Source: Allopusillimonas ginsengisoli (GTDB taxonomy: Bacteria; Pseudomonadota; Gammaproteobacteria; Burkholderiales; Burkholderiaceae_B). Taken from it: a stretch of 64,000 nucleotides of DNA. Location: NCBI RefSeq assembly GCF_004153455.1, contig NZ_SDQE01000002.1:186001-250000 (forward strand). The letters run 5' to 3'. This document shows, piece after piece, positions 37,907-47,545 of this stretch. The notes beneath the pieces are model-generated. The model worked only from the letters and a program-made list of their open reading frames with translations. It did not search any database and was not told where the DNA came from. How positions within the stretch are numbered: the stretch's first letter is position 1; each line of letters opens with the position of its first letter. A program made the translations under genes and the position numbers.

Positions 37907-38602
37907 TCAGGCCATGATGCCCAGGCGCTTGTTGGTCAGATGCACTTCCAGCACTTTTGCCAGCCTGGACAGCAATGCGCAAAGCAAGAAGTAGAACAAG
38001 GCAAGAATCATGTAGGTGCGCAGTGTTCCTGTCAGCTCGATACTGTTAATCTGCTGTGCGGAAAACGCCGCTTCCTGCACACCAATAATGTATGCAATCG
38101 AAGTCGCTTTAATCGTGGACACGAACTGGTTGAGCAGGGAAGGAATCATATTGCTCAGTGCCTGTGGCAACTGTATGAACAGCAACGTTCTGAAGTAACC
38201 CAGCCCGATGGCGCGCGATGCTTCGACCTGTCCTTTGGGCAGAGACTCAAGCCCAGCCCGGATAATCTCCGCCAGAAACGCCGATTCATAAACGATGATG
38301 GCGCACAAGGCCGTGGAAAACGGCGGCACCTCCGTGCCGATGAGCTCCGGCAGCAGGAAATACGCCCAGAAAATAATCATGATCAGCGGGATAGACCGGA
38401 AGGTATAGACCCACACGGCAGAGGCGATCTTGACAGGCTTGAAGTCGCTGGTGCGAGCAACACCAACCAGCAGCGCAAACGGAAACGCGCCCGCCAGCCC
38501 CAGCGCAGCCAGAATCAGCGTGCCGGCAAACCCGCCTACCGGCCCGTTGGGCCACGAGCCCACCAGGAACATCAATCCATAAGTGTTCAGAAACTCTAAC
38601 AT
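37907..38602 (-). CDS. Polar amino-acid ABC transporter permease (GlnP/HisM type)
   Basis: The 231-aa membrane protein has five or so spans and the conserved loop [37 protein letters not shown] of the amino-acid permease family. It pairs with the permease gene 2 nt upstream, the ATPase gene downstream and the binding protein at 39342. The substrate is probably a sulfur-containing amino acid or similar thiol. Confidence 0.93.
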   Translation of the reverse strand: MLEFLNTYGLMFLVGSWPNGPVGGFAGTLILAALGLAGAFPFALLVGVARTSDFKPVKIASAVWVYTFRSIPLIMIIFWAYFLLPELIGTEVPPFSTALCAIIVYESAFLAEIIRAGLESLPKGQVEASRAIGLGYFRTLLFIQLPQALSNMIPSLLNQFVSTIKATSIAYIIGVQEAAFSAQQINSIELTGTLRTYMILALFYFLLCALLSRLAKVLEVHLTNKRLGIMA

Positions 38603-38604
38603 GG

Positions 38605-39300
38605 TCAGCTCTTGAAACTGGCAGGGTACTTGCGCGCCACCTGGGCGCCCAACGCCGCGATGGTCAGGGAAATCACCAGATAGATAAAGGTGGAGATCAC
38701 AAATATCTGAAAGGTCTGGAACGTAGCGTTCTCGATCTTCTTTACCTGATATGTCAATTCAGTAACGCCGATCACCATCGCCAGGCTGGTATCCTTGAAC
38801 AGGATAAGTGAGCGGTTAATGATGGGCGGCACAGCAAAGCGCACCGCCTGCGGAAGCACCACATATCGCAGGGCCTGCATGGCGCCCAATCCCACAGAAC
38901 GGGCCGCCTCAACCTGTGTGCCGGCAATCGCCTTGATGCCGGAACGTATATCTTCGTAGTAATAAGCGCTGACGTTCAGTGACAGCGCAATGAGCGCAAA
39001 CGAGAACTCCGTGTTGCCCTGATTGATCCATAAGCGCAGCGCCTTGGGCAGGATTTCGGGCATCCCGAAATACCACACCATGATCTGTACCACGGTCGGC
39101 ACATTGCGATGGTATTCGACGTAAAGTGCGATCACCGCGCGCACAAGGCGCGAGGGAATCAAATTGAGGGCCGACAGCAGCAATGCAATGACAAACCCAC
39201 AGACAAAGGCCCCGACAAACAGACGCAGCGTGACCGCCACGCCCTTTGCCAGCATGCCCATGACCTCCGGGTCGGAGAGCATAGAAAGAGAGATATCCAT
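38605..39300 (-). CDS. Polar amino-acid ABC transporter permease (GlnP/HisQ type)
   Basis: The 231-aa membrane protein contains the loop YEDIRSGIKAIAGTQVEAARSVGLGAMQALRYVVLPQAV, the family EAA-like motif. It forms the heterodimeric channel with the permease at 37907. Both come after the binding protein gene in the operon. Confidence 0.93.
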   Translation of the reverse strand: MDISLSMLSDPEVMGMLAKGVAVTLRLFVGAFVCGFVIALLLSALNLIPSRLVRAVIALYVEYHRNVPTVVQIMVWYFGMPEILPKALRLWINQGNTEFSFALIALSLNVSAYYYEDIRSGIKAIAGTQVEAARSVGLGAMQALRYVVLPQAVRFAVPPIINRSLILFKDTSLAMVIGVTELTYQVKKIENATFQTFQIFVISTFIYLVISLTIAALGAQVARKYPASFKS

Positions 39301-39341
39301 GGGTCGCTCGGGGCGACAGCGCGCCCCTTCCTGTTCAGGAT

Positions 39342-40181
39342 TTAATTGGAAGACGCGTCGACCGGCTCCACCTTGAAGTTGCGGGTCAACTTATAGATAG
39401 ACTCTGGCCCCATCCACTTGTCGAAGATTTTCGTCAACTCACCGGACTGATCCAGCGCGACGATGGCGTCATCGACGGCTTTCTTGAGCTCAGGCTCGCC
39501 CTTGTTCATGATGATACCGATGTGCTCGGTATAGGTTGGCTCTTCAACCAACTCCGCAGGCGCATCGGTTTTCTGGGAGTCGTTGGCAAACCTGCGCAGG
39601 ACAAGCTCTCCGGCGGTCATGCCGACAACTTTGTCGTTCTGCAGTCCGAGATAGCATTGCGAGATATTCTGGAATGTCAGAACGTCGGCGCCCGTCAGCA
39701 CCTTCTGAGCGATCGCTGCCGAACTTGAGCCCGAAGACGCGCACACCTTCTTGCCGGCAAGATCCGCCAGCGTCTTGATGCCCGAATCCTTCTTGACCAG
39801 CACCTTGATGTGGCCTTGCAGATACTGCAGGCTGAAGTCGACTTCTTCGGCGCGCTTGGGAAGCCAGGCGACAGACCCGGCCACGATGTCTACGCGTCCC
39901 ATCTTGACCTCTGGAATGCGCGCCTCTGTGGATAGCGGCTTGTGCTGCACCGCTACGCCAAGCTGCTTGGCAATGGCATGGCACATGTCAACGTCGTAGC
40001 CGACATACTCACGTGTCTTGGGGTCCTGAAAGCCATAAGGCGAGCTGGCATTCTGGGTTCCGCAGATGAGGGTTCCGCGCTGCTTGATGTCGTCCAGCCT
40101 GTTGGCCGACGCCGTACCCGCCCAGCTGACCGCGAGCGCCAGGGTACCAAGAATGACTGTTGTTTTAAGTTGACGTGCCAC
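39342..40181 (-). CDS. Amino-acid ABC transporter substrate-binding protein
   Basis: The 279-aa protein has a signal peptide (QLKTTVILGTLALAVSWAGTASA) and then the family 3 solute-binding fold (RLDDIKQRGTLICGTQNASSPYGFQDPKTREYVGYDVDMCHAIAKQLG), the pattern of amino-acid and cystine binders. The start is a GTG at 40181, preceded by AGGAGA 8 nt upstream; the longer frame has no leader-like features. The placement after thiol metabolism genes suggests cysteine, cystine or a related thiol as substrate. Confidence 0.92.
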   Translation of the reverse strand: MARQLKTTVILGTLALAVSWAGTASANRLDDIKQRGTLICGTQNASSPYGFQDPKTREYVGYDVDMCHAIAKQLGVAVQHKPLSTEARIPEVKMGRVDIVAGSVAWLPKRAEEVDFSLQYLQGHIKVLVKKDSGIKTLADLAGKKVCASSGSSSAAIAQKVLTGADVLTFQNISQCYLGLQNDKVVGMTAGELVLRRFANDSQKTDAPAELVEEPTYTEHIGIIMNKGEPELKKAVDDAIVALDQSGELTKIFDKWMGPESIYKLTRNFKVEPVDASSN

Positions 40182-40201
40182 AGTTATGTCTCCTGTTTTG
40201 T

Positions 40202-41806
40202 TCAAAATCCAATTGAAAACGTGTTGCGTTCCTGCTCGTCTATCTGGGAAACAAGGTTGGTTTCCCATTCCAGATATTTGCGTGCTGCCTCTTTGTTGCC
40301 ATCATGGCGGTCATGCACAAAAAACAGATAATCAATACATGCTTCGTCGGGCAGAATGTCCTCGTCTGCCACCAGCGGCAAGCCACTGGCCCTGAGGGAA
40401 TCCATGTCGACAACGCATGCATATACGGCTTCGCAGCCCATCTGTTCCAGGTCCTGCGCCAACAACGTCAGGTTGCCCAGGCTGCAACCCAGCAACAGAA
40501 CAGGCTTATCGGTCTGGCCTTCCATTTGTGCAGGCAATATAGGGCGTATCGTCCAGGCTGACTGTTCCAGACAGAGCTTGCGGTACGCTGTACTCGGTCT
40601 TGCATCCAGCACGACGGCATGAGGATGGTCCTTCACAAAACTGGCCAGCGCTTCACTGGGCAGCACATTGGTATGTGCCAACCGTGGGGTGTGCACCGGC
40701 AGCTCGGGCAAGTCACCAAGTTTTTCGGTTTCGGTCAGCAGGCAAACGTCCCAGCCCAGTTGTTTGAGCCAGCTGGCAACGACAGGGGCTCGAATGCCGT
40801 CCACATCACACAGCACCACCTTGGACTTGCGTACGCCCAGGTACTGGTCCGTCGCCTGAACCAACTGACCGCCAGGCGTATGCTGAACCCGGCTCGGCAA
40901 ATCATTCTGCTGATACTCTTCGTCAGTACGCACATCGCACAGAAAAACCGTTCGCTCATCCTGCGCTATCCATTCTCGCACTTGTTCTGCTCCGACCAAT
41001 TCGATTTTGAATTTCTCGATCAGGCGCGCGGAACGCTCACGCAGAGCGGCTTTCGAGGACTCGCTGATCTGCTCGGGATACAGGCGATCGGAGCCGTGTT
41101 CCAGCGGATAGTCGTGCAGATACCATCCCTGTGTGCCGTTCTCCAAAGCGTAAACCTTGTTCGGCACGTCCAGATGAATCAGTGTCTGCGCGCCAATGAT
41201 GCTGCGTGTGCGACCCGCACAGTTCACGACAATCGTCGTGTCGGGATCGGGCACGAGCTCCTGCACACGCAGGGCGAGCTCGCCATTGGGGCAGCAGTAC
41301 GAGCCGGGAATATTCATTTTCTTGTATTCAGGTATGGGCCGGCCATCCAGCACCACGACCTTGCTGCTTTTGTCGTTCAGCATCGCATACAGTTTGTCAG
41401 CCGATACGCTGGGCGTGTTGTACACATGCTCGGCAATCTCGCCAAAGGTCTTGCTCGGCAGATTCACGCCCGCGAAAGTGACGTAACCGGCTGCGGTCCA
41501 TGCCTCTATGCCGCCCTTCAGCACAAATACGTTTTCGTAGCCCATATCATGGAGCACGGATGCGGCGGCCTGCGTGGCCGCGGCTGTCTGTTTGTCGCCA
41601 TAGAGAACCACACGCGTAACCTTGCGCGGCACCATGCGCAGAATGTTCAGTTCCAGCGCGCTGTAGGGCAAGGGCACCGCAAAGAAAAGATGGCTCTCGC
41701 CATATTGGCCATGCTCCCGAACATCGAGCAATGCCAGTTCATCACTATCGTGAATCCAGGTTTTCAGTTGATGCGCGTCCACATACCGCAGGGTAAAAGA
41801 AGTCAT
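40202..41806 (-). CDS. Four-domain rhodanese-like sulfurtransferase
   Basis: The 534-aa protein consists of four rhodanese-like domains (about 1-110, 130-235, 265-365 and 380-470). The second has the canonical loop CAGRTRS with Cys196 (VVNCAGRTRSIIG) and should transfer sulfane sulfur. The first has no Cys in its loop (LYGDKQTAA), the third has CDVDGIRAP (Cys333) and the fourth has GCSLGN (Cys441), so they are non-canonical. It probably handles persulfide or sulfite produced from cysteine-type thiols. It lies between the C-S lyase and the ABC binding-protein gene in one operon. Confidence 0.88.
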   Translation of the reverse strand: MTSFTLRYVDAHQLKTWIHDSDELALLDVREHGQYGESHLFFAVPLPYSALELNILRMVPRKVTRVVLYGDKQTAAATQAAASVLHDMGYENVFVLKGGIEAWTAAGYVTFAGVNLPSKTFGEIAEHVYNTPSVSADKLYAMLNDKSSKVVVLDGRPIPEYKKMNIPGSYCCPNGELALRVQELVPDPDTTIVVNCAGRTRSIIGAQTLIHLDVPNKVYALENGTQGWYLHDYPLEHGSDRLYPEQISESSKAALRERSARLIEKFKIELVGAEQVREWIAQDERTVFLCDVRTDEEYQQNDLPSRVQHTPGGQLVQATDQYLGVRKSKVVLCDVDGIRAPVVASWLKQLGWDVCLLTETEKLGDLPELPVHTPRLAHTNVLPSEALASFVKDHPHAVVLDARPSTAYRKLCLEQSAWTIRPILPAQMEGQTDKPVLLLGCSLGNLTLLAQDLEQMGCEAVYACVVDMDSLRASGLPLVADEDILPDEACIDYLFFVHDRHDGNKEAARKYLEWETNLVSQIDEQERNTFSIGF

Positions 41807-41836
41807 GTTGCAGTCTTAATGATTTAAATTGATCGT

Positions 41837-43000
41837 TCAACTCAGGGCGCCGAGCAATCGGCCCAAATCTTGCTTGAGGTCTTCCTGCCCCTCGAGGCCA
41901 ATATGAAGACGCAGCAGATAGCCTGGCGCAGTGGGCTGCGCCGCCAGACGCGTACGCGCCGGGTCAACGGGCAGCACCAGGCTTTCAAAGCCACCCCAGG
42001 AGGAGCCAATGCCAAACAGCTGCATCCGGTCTATGCCCTGCTCGATACACTCGGCACTGAGCGCAGGGTCAAATTCGATGGTCAATAAACCGTTGCTGCC
42101 ATGCGCGTCGCGCTGCCACAAGGCATAGCCTTGATCGCCCGGCAAGGCAGGGTGCCATACCGTACGGACAGCTTCCTGCTCGTTCAGCCACGCCGCAATC
42201 GCCAGAGCACTTTCTGCGTGGCGCTCCAAACGCAACTGCAAAGTACGCAGCCCGCGCAGCACCAGGAATGCGTCCTCGGCGGAAACGGTCTGGCCAAGAT
42301 TGATACTGGCGTTCTCCAGTGCCGGAAAGTTGGCCTCGTTGGTGGTGACAGACCCCATCATTACGTCCGAATGTCCGCCAAGATACTTGGTGGCAGCAAG
42401 TATCGAGATATCGCACCCAAGCGCCAGTGGCTGATAGTTCAGGCACGAGCCCCAGGTATTGTCCGCGCACAGCAGTATTCCCCTGGCACGACACACCTGC
42501 GACATGGCGGGAAGATCCAGCATGTCGTACAGCAGGGAGCTCGGAGACTCCGCGTAGACCATGCGCGTCTCGGGGCGCAGATGACGCTGCCAGTCGGCAT
42601 CGTCAGCAGCAAAAAAGCTGTAGGTAATGCCATAGTTGACAAGCTGTGTCGCACACAAACGCTTGACCGGCTCGTACACGCCTTCCGAAATCAAGACATG
42701 GTCACCGCACTTGAGGCAAGCAAGCAGCGTGGCGGCAATGGCAGCCAGCCCTGTGGGGAACAGCTTGGTACGGTACCCTGCTTCCAGTTCAGTGATGGCG
42801 TCTTCAAGGGCATAAACCGTTTCGTTGCCGCGTGCGCCATAGGACAATACTCTTTCCTGTTCGCGGCGCGCGCGCGTACTGCGCCACTGCGCCACATTCT
42901 CGAACAGATAGGTACTCCCCTTGACGATGGGTGTGTTGGCCCAACCTGATGCAGGGCGGCCAAGCCTGGCCAGCATCGTCGCCCTGGATGGCGCATTCAT
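41837..43000 (-). CDS. Cystathionine beta-lyase-like PLP enzyme (C-S lyase) of the thiol operon
   Basis: The 387-aa protein belongs to the Cys/Met metabolism PLP family; the internal Lys is in AATKYLGGHSDVMMGSV, and the PLP motif ADNTWGS is present. In this context it may cleave the C-S bond of cystine, cystathionine or a related thioether, releasing pyruvate, ammonia and a thiol or persulfide for the rhodanese. The ATG 43000 overlaps the stop of the dioxygenase gene (TGATG), so the genes are co-translated. It is a paralog of the enzyme at 30644-31816, with only partial similarity. Confidence 0.88.
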   Translation of the reverse strand: MNAPSRATMLARLGRPASGWANTPIVKGSTYLFENVAQWRSTRARREQERVLSYGARGNETVYALEDAITELEAGYRTKLFPTGLAAIAATLLACLKCGDHVLISEGVYEPVKRLCATQLVNYGITYSFFAADDADWQRHLRPETRMVYAESPSSLLYDMLDLPAMSQVCRARGILLCADNTWGSCLNYQPLALGCDISILAATKYLGGHSDVMMGSVTTNEANFPALENASINLGQTVSAEDAFLVLRGLRTLQLRLERHAESALAIAAWLNEQEAVRTVWHPALPGDQGYALWQRDAHGSNGLLTIEFDPALSAECIEQGIDRMQLFGIGSSWGGFESLVLPVDPARTRLAAQPTAPGYLLRLHIGLEGQEDLKQDLGRLLGALS

Positions 43001-43593
43001 CAGTTTCCGCTCCGGCGCGTCTGTACGCCCACAGACATGACCTTGCAAGTATTGTTTTCCAGATCGTAGGCCATGCGCTCGTGAAGCTTTTCCAGTGCCA
43101 GGCCATACATGTGCAGATGGCGGATGCCGCCTTCGTCTTCGATTCGGACGGCATGGATATCGTCCGCCAGCAGCGCAATGCCTTCGCCGGGACCAACCTC
43201 TTTCTCACCGGTTTGCACCAGTGTGGCATGCCCAGGTTTGCTGCCGTCATCGGTGCGCTCATACAGATAGTTGCTTTCTGTACCCTCCACGGCAGCGATA
43301 CAGGCCCAGGTTGTGTGATTGTGCGGCACGATCTTTTTGCCTGGACGCATTACATTCAAATAGAGCGCAAACGTGCTGTCCGGCTCTTCGTGGATGAGAT
43401 AACGGGCCTGAAGTTCATCGCCTTCTGGGGCCGGATAGTCGTCACTGGACCACCAGTTCTTTTGCGAAGCGATATCAATCAGTGCTTTCAGCACAACGTC
43501 CAGATTTTCGCGCGTTACGTCGCCAGATGTCTGTTGCTTGGCGATATCGATAAAGCCGGAAACGGCTGCCTGCTTTTCATTCACTTGATTCAT
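43000..43593 (-). CDS. Cysteine dioxygenase-family (thiol dioxygenase) cupin
   Basis: The 197-aa protein starts MNQVNEKQAAVSGFIDIAKQ after AGGAG and has the cupin iron motif H-x-H (VPHNHTTWACIAAVEG, about residues 97-112) and a second His (DDIHAVRIEDEGG region). Bacterial cysteine dioxygenases and 3-mercaptopropionate dioxygenases oxidise a thiol to a sulfinate using Fe(II) and O2. The substrate could be cysteine or a related thiol. The longer frame to 43785 overlaps the LysR gene and is not the real start. Confidence 0.88.
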   Translation of the reverse strand: MNQVNEKQAAVSGFIDIAKQQTSGDVTRENLDVVLKALIDIASQKNWWSSDDYPAPEGDELQARYLIHEEPDSTFALYLNVMRPGKKIVPHNHTTWACIAAVEGTESNYLYERTDDGSKPGHATLVQTGEKEVGPGEGIALLADDIHAVRIEDEGGIRHLHMYGLALEKLHERMAYDLENNTCKVMSVGVQTRRSGN

Positions 43594-43651
43594 GTAAATC
43601 TCCTGTGGCTGACGGAAATATAGGTTGTCATGCTGGTCGGCACAAATTAAT

Positions 43652-43667
43652 TGTGCTAAGCAACACA
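43652..43667. promoter_or_regulatory. Possible LysR operator for the thiol operon
   Basis: TGTGCTAAGCAACACA is an imperfect dyad with TGTG and CACA arms in the gap between the divergent dioxygenase operon and lysR gene. A further dyad CCCTTTTTATAAGGG and GGGATTTCCC lies closer to the lysR start (about 43709-43734). They could bind the LysR protein, but this was not tested. Confidence 0.4.
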
Positions 43668-43734
43668 TAAGTAATGCTAATCTATTGTCTATGTAGAGCC
43701 GATTAACAAAGCCCTTTTTATAAGGGATTTCCCT

Positions 43735-44604
43735 ATGAAAAACCTTGATCTTGATCTTCTCCGCACCCTTGTAACCATTGAACAAACTAATACATTTTCG
43801 GGTGCCGCAGACGCTTTATACAGGACGCAGTCAGCCATTACGCAGCAAATGCAGCGCCTGGAGATCCAGTTGGGTTGCCCCTTGTTTCAGAAGAAAGGCA
43901 GGCGCCGCGTGCTGACACCCCAAGGTCAGCAGCTAGCCGACTATGGGCGCAGGCTGCTGGCGATCAACGACGAGGCGCTGCGCACGGTGGGACAAAAGCA
44001 GATGGAAGGCCAGATACGCTTTGGCGCACCACTTGATGTGGCAGACACCATTCTTCCCCCGGTATTGACTCACATCGCCCGCTATGCCCCCAAGGTGCGA
44101 CTGGAAATTCGCGTGGATCGCAGCCCCTTTCTGATGGATGCCCTGGAATCCGGCGATATTGATCTCACCATCTCCACGCGCAGGGATTCCGGACTCAATG
44201 GCTTTGCCCTGCGTACATCGCCGACAGCCTGGATATGCGCTGCCGACTATGTTTACAACAAGCGCGCGCCGCTACCGCTGATCCTGGCGGACGAGCGCAG
44301 CATTTTTCGCCAGATAGCGCTGCAAGCGCTAGAGCAGACACGGCTCACCTGGCATATCAATTATCTGGCGCCGACATTGGTGGGCATCAAGGCGGCCGTG
44401 CGCGCAGGGCTGGGCGTCACGGCGCGAAGTGTGGAGTTTCTCGGCGCGGACATGCGTGTTCTGGGCGAAGCCGATGGCCTGCCGCCCCTGCCGCCAATGA
44501 CCTATATGCTATGGACGCGCAAAGACACGATCAGCCCGCTGACGCTGCACATCTATCAAATGCTCAAGCAACATTTCGAGCAGATGGAGCCTGAGGCCGC
44601 CTAA
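43735..44604 (+). CDS. LysR family regulator of the thiol operon
   Basis: The 289-aa protein has the LysR HTH (LDLLRTLVTIEQTNTFSGAADALYRTQSAITQQMQRLE) and effector domain. It stands divergent to the dioxygenase-lyase-rhodanese-ABC operon with about 140 bp between them, so it probably activates that operon in response to its thiol substrate or a derivative. No other target is evident. Confidence 0.92.
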   Translation: MKNLDLDLLRTLVTIEQTNTFSGAADALYRTQSAITQQMQRLEIQLGCPLFQKKGRRRVLTPQGQQLADYGRRLLAINDEALRTVGQKQMEGQIRFGAPLDVADTILPPVLTHIARYAPKVRLEIRVDRSPFLMDALESGDIDLTISTRRDSGLNGFALRTSPTAWICAADYVYNKRAPLPLILADERSIFRQIALQALEQTRLTWHINYLAPTLVGIKAAVRAGLGVTARSVEFLGADMRVLGEADGLPPLPPMTYMLWTRKDTISPLTLHIYQMLKQHFEQMEPEAA

Positions 44605-44698
44605 GCGCGAACCTTCAAGCCAATGTTAGCCGGCCATGTACTGATGCCCGCCTCAACCCGCTGCCCTCTCGCGCCCTGCCCTGCGGCACGACCAGCCT

Positions 44699-46072
44699 TC
44701 AGCACTCGATGATGTTCACTGCCAAGCCACCCCGGGACGTTTCCTTGTATTTGGTATCCATATCCGCCCCCGTCTGGCGCATGGTCCGGATGACGGCGTC
44801 CAGGGACACGTGATGCGCGCCATCGCCACGCAGCGCCAATCTTGCCGCATTCACCGCCTTGACCGCCCCCATCGCATTGCGCTCAATACAGGGAATCTGC
44901 ACCAGCCCGCCAACAGGATCGCAAGTCAGGCCAAGATTGTGCTCCATGCCGATCTCAGCCGCGTTCTCCACCTGCGCGGCGGTGCCACCCATAATGGCGC
45001 ACAGCGCGCCAGCCGCCATGGAACATGCCACCCCTACTTCTCCCTGACAGCCCACCGCCGCGCCTGAAATGGACGCATTCATCTTGTAGAGGGAACCGAT
45101 AGCGCCCGCAGTCAGAAAAAAATCAATGACGGATTGCGCGTCCAGATCGGGATTGCAATGCTGGTGATAATGCAGCACCGCAGGCAATATTCCCGCGGCG
45201 CCATTCGTAGGGGCTGTCACCACCCGGCCGCCCGCCGCGTTTTCTTCGTTAACGGCCATCGCGTAGAGCGTCAGCCAATCCATCCCCGACAACGTGTCGG
45301 CAGCGGTATTCGCACGACGCTGCAGCTCCGTGAAAAGCGCGGGTGCGCGTCGCCGAACGCCCAGGGGGCCAGGCAGCACTCCCTCGTGTTTCATGCCCCG
45401 TTGCACACAGGCGCGCATTACTTCCCAGATGCGCATCAACGCGGCCCGCGTCTGTGACTCGGGGCGCAGGCCGTTCTCGTTGGCCATCATCAACTGCGCA
45501 ATCGACAGTTGATGCCGGGCGCACAGCGCCAACAGTTCATCCGCGCTATTGAATGGGTAGACCGCGGCGGGAGCGCAGGACACCTCTTCGGCGCCGGCCT
45601 CATCCGCATTGATGACAAACCCTCCGCCGACGGACAGATAACCCGCCTGGCGCAACACGGCGCCGCTGTTGTCGCGTGCTTCGAACTGCAGGCCATTGGG
45701 ATGCCCTGGCATCGTTTTTTCGGGCAGGAAAACTACATCCCTGTCCAGCACGAAGGCAATCTCCCGCTTTCCCATCAACGCCAGCCTTTTGTCCCGCAAC
45801 AGCGCGGCCATCATGCCATCGATCGTGTCAGGATCTATCGTGTCGGGCGCCTGCCCCATCAAACCCAGCACGACACCTTTATCCGTGCTGTGCCCCAGCC
45901 CTGTCGCGCCAAGCGAGCCATATAGCCCCACCGTGATCGCCTCGGTTGCATCCAGAAGGCCGGACGCATCCAGGCTGGATGCAAACTTGAACGCAGCCCG
46001 CATCGGACCAACCGTGTGGGAGCTCGATGGGCCAATACCTATCTTGAACAGGTCCAGCGTACTGATTTGCAT
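44699..46072 (-). CDS. sdaA: L-serine ammonia-lyase (SdaA-type)
   Basis: The 457-aa enzyme deaminates L-serine to pyruvate. It contains the one-chain (type 2) pattern with the N-terminal [18 protein letters not shown] block, [17 protein letters not shown], and the C-terminal [10 protein letters not shown], whose last Cys sits in the active site of known bacterial relatives. It needs a [4Fe-4S] cluster bound by Cys residues in the catalytic domain. It is a single-gene unit, transcribed towards the LysR gene. Confidence 0.95.
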   Translation of the reverse strand: MQISTLDLFKIGIGPSSSHTVGPMRAAFKFASSLDASGLLDATEAITVGLYGSLGATGLGHSTDKGVVLGLMGQAPDTIDPDTIDGMMAALLRDKRLALMGKREIAFVLDRDVVFLPEKTMPGHPNGLQFEARDNSGAVLRQAGYLSVGGGFVINADEAGAEEVSCAPAAVYPFNSADELLALCARHQLSIAQLMMANENGLRPESQTRAALMRIWEVMRACVQRGMKHEGVLPGPLGVRRRAPALFTELQRRANTAADTLSGMDWLTLYAMAVNEENAAGGRVVTAPTNGAAGILPAVLHYHQHCNPDLDAQSVIDFFLTAGAIGSLYKMNASISGAAVGCQGEVGVACSMAAGALCAIMGGTAAQVENAAEIGMEHNLGLTCDPVGGLVQIPCIERNAMGAVKAVNAARLALRGDGAHHVSLDAVIRTMRQTGADMDTKYKETSRGGLAVNIIEC

Positions 46073-46275
46073 GAACGGTATCCTCGGATGAATAAGGAGT
46101 AAACCTGCTCAGCATACAGCAGGATTACGACTGAAAACATTGTTGTCATCTACCACTGAAACAACGACTTGGTTCTAATCAACGCAACACGAACGCTGGC
46201 GATCCAGTTCAAACCGGCAGGAAAATCCCGGCATCCAAAAAAATTTCACTGAAAGGACTTGAATTTAAATCGTAC

Positions 46276-46285
46276 ACTATTTAAT
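46276..46285. promoter_or_regulatory. Putative OhrR site at ohrR
   Basis: ACTATTTAAT at 46276-46285 lies in the ohrR leader just before its ATG. Its exact reverse complement, ATTAAATAGT, occurs in the ohr promoter region at 46878-46887, so both genes may share an OhrR site. The surrounding sequence TTAAAT-n8-ATTTAA is dyad-like. Confidence 0.5.
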
Positions 46286-46294
46286 ATTGCACTT

Positions 46295-46783
46295 ATGAAA
46301 CACGCAAGCAGCCCTTCAGATCGATCACCGCCAGGCGCCCCCAGCCTGTTGCTGGACCAGCAGCTATGCTTCGCGCTGTATTCCACCACACTGGCAATGA
46401 ACAAGGTATACCGCAAGCTTTTAGGCGCGCTGGGGCTTACCTATCCCCAGTACCTCGTGATGCTGGTGCTATGGGAGCAAGACCGCCTCACCGTGTCGGA
46501 TATCGGTCAGCGTCTGTTCCTGGATTCTGCCACGCTTACCCCCATGCTCAAACGGCTGGAATCCGCTGGCCTGCTAGACCGCACCCGTTCAGAGGCAGAC
46601 GAGCGTCAGGTCGTGGTATCGCTTACACGAGAAGGCAAAGCATTAAAAGCCAAGGCAAGATCCGTGCCCGAAACGGTTTTGTGCACTGCACACTGCACGC
46701 CTGGCCAGATATCCGCTCTCAAGACAGCGCTGGAAGCCCTGAGAGCCAACCTCGCGGAACACACACTCGAGGACGCGGCATGA
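46295..46783 (+). CDS. ohrR: OhrR-type MarR regulator of organic peroxide resistance
   Basis: The 162-aa protein has the OhrR pattern [70 protein letters not shown]. Cys25 (QLCFALY) is the peroxide-sensing Cys; oxidation releases the protein from DNA. The frame opens at 46259, but the ATG 46295 starts the likely protein. It lies just upstream of ohr. Confidence 0.95.
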   Translation: MKHASSPSDRSPPGAPSLLLDQQLCFALYSTTLAMNKVYRKLLGALGLTYPQYLVMLVLWEQDRLTVSDIGQRLFLDSATLTPMLKRLESAGLLDRTRSEADERQVVVSLTREGKALKAKARSVPETVLCTAHCTPGQISALKTALEALRANLAEHTLEDAA

Positions 46784-46877
46784 ATCACTTTCTTTAGCCT
46801 TAGCGCCTCACCAGGAAAAATCAGCGTATATACCTCCATGCACAGCATGCACAGTCAAATAACTTATATAGCACACG

Positions 46878-46887
46878 ATTAAATAGT
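46878..46887. promoter_or_regulatory. Putative OhrR site in the ohr promoter
   Basis: ATTAAATAGT matches the reverse complement of the element in the ohrR leader. It lies between two direct copies of CTTATATA (46863-46870 and 46890-46897). This makes ohr a likely OhrR target. Confidence 0.5.
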
Positions 46888-46971
46888 ATCTTATATACCG
46901 GTTCTCGGTGGCCCGGAGCTCGACGCAAAAGCCGCCGACGCAATTTCTACCAACCCAACAGGAGATTTTCC

Positions 46972-47397
46972 ATGTCTATCGAAAAAGTTGCTTACCGCGC
47001 ACAAGCCACTGCCACAGGGGGCCGCGACGGCCGGGCGGTGTCATCCGACGGCGTACTGGACATCAAGCTGGCAACCCCTAAAGAGCTGGGCGGCGCCGGC
47101 GGCGACGGTACCAATCCTGAACAATTGTTTGCGGCGGGATATTCTGCGTGCTTCCTGGGCGCACTCAAGTTCGTCGCTGCACGCGAAAAAGTCGCACTGC
47201 CGGCCGACACCAACATCCAGGGCACTGTAGGCATAGGCCCGATTCCGACTGGTTTCGGTATAGAAGTGGAGCTGAAGATCTCCGTACCCGGCGTGGACCG
47301 CGACCAGGCGCAAGCCCTGGTCGACAAGGCTCACATAGTGTGCCCCTATTCCAACGCCACACGCGGCAATATCGACGTTACGCTGACGCTGGTCTAA
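46972..47397 (+). CDS. ohr: Organic hydroperoxide resistance protein Ohr
   Basis: The 141-aa thiol peroxidase has the two catalytic cysteines, Cys60 ([12 protein letters not shown]) and Cys124 ([14 protein letters not shown]). It reduces organic hydroperoxides with electrons from lipoylated proteins. It forms a pair with ohrR. ATG 46972 has AGGAG 8 nt upstream. Confidence 0.97.
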   Translation: MSIEKVAYRAQATATGGRDGRAVSSDGVLDIKLATPKELGGAGGDGTNPEQLFAAGYSACFLGALKFVAAREKVALPADTNIQGTVGIGPIPTGFGIEVELKISVPGVDRDQAQALVDKAHIVCPYSNATRGNIDVTLTLV

Positions 47398-47420
47398 GCC
47401 GGGAATGCCGTGAATAACCG

Positions 47421-47458
47421 CGCCAGCCAAGCGTGCCCTTCAGGCCGCCTGGCTGGCG
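47421..47458 (+). terminator. Likely terminator after ohr
   Basis: CGCCAGCC (47421-47428) and GGCTGGCG (47451-47458) form an 8-bp stem, followed by a weak T-rich run (TTGTTGTTTC). The loop is long (22 nt), so confidence is moderate. Confidence 0.5.
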
Positions 47459-47545
47459 TTGTTGTTTCAACCGCTGCCTCAAGTGAGCCCATGCCATGGT
47501 TTCCCACATCATGCAGCCGCTTGCCGACTTGGCTTTATCTTCGAT

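Noticed and set aside
40619-41827. 402-aa plus-strand ORF opposite the rhodanese
   Set aside because: It is an antisense shadow; the rhodanese frame has four recognisable domains and sits in a tight operon.
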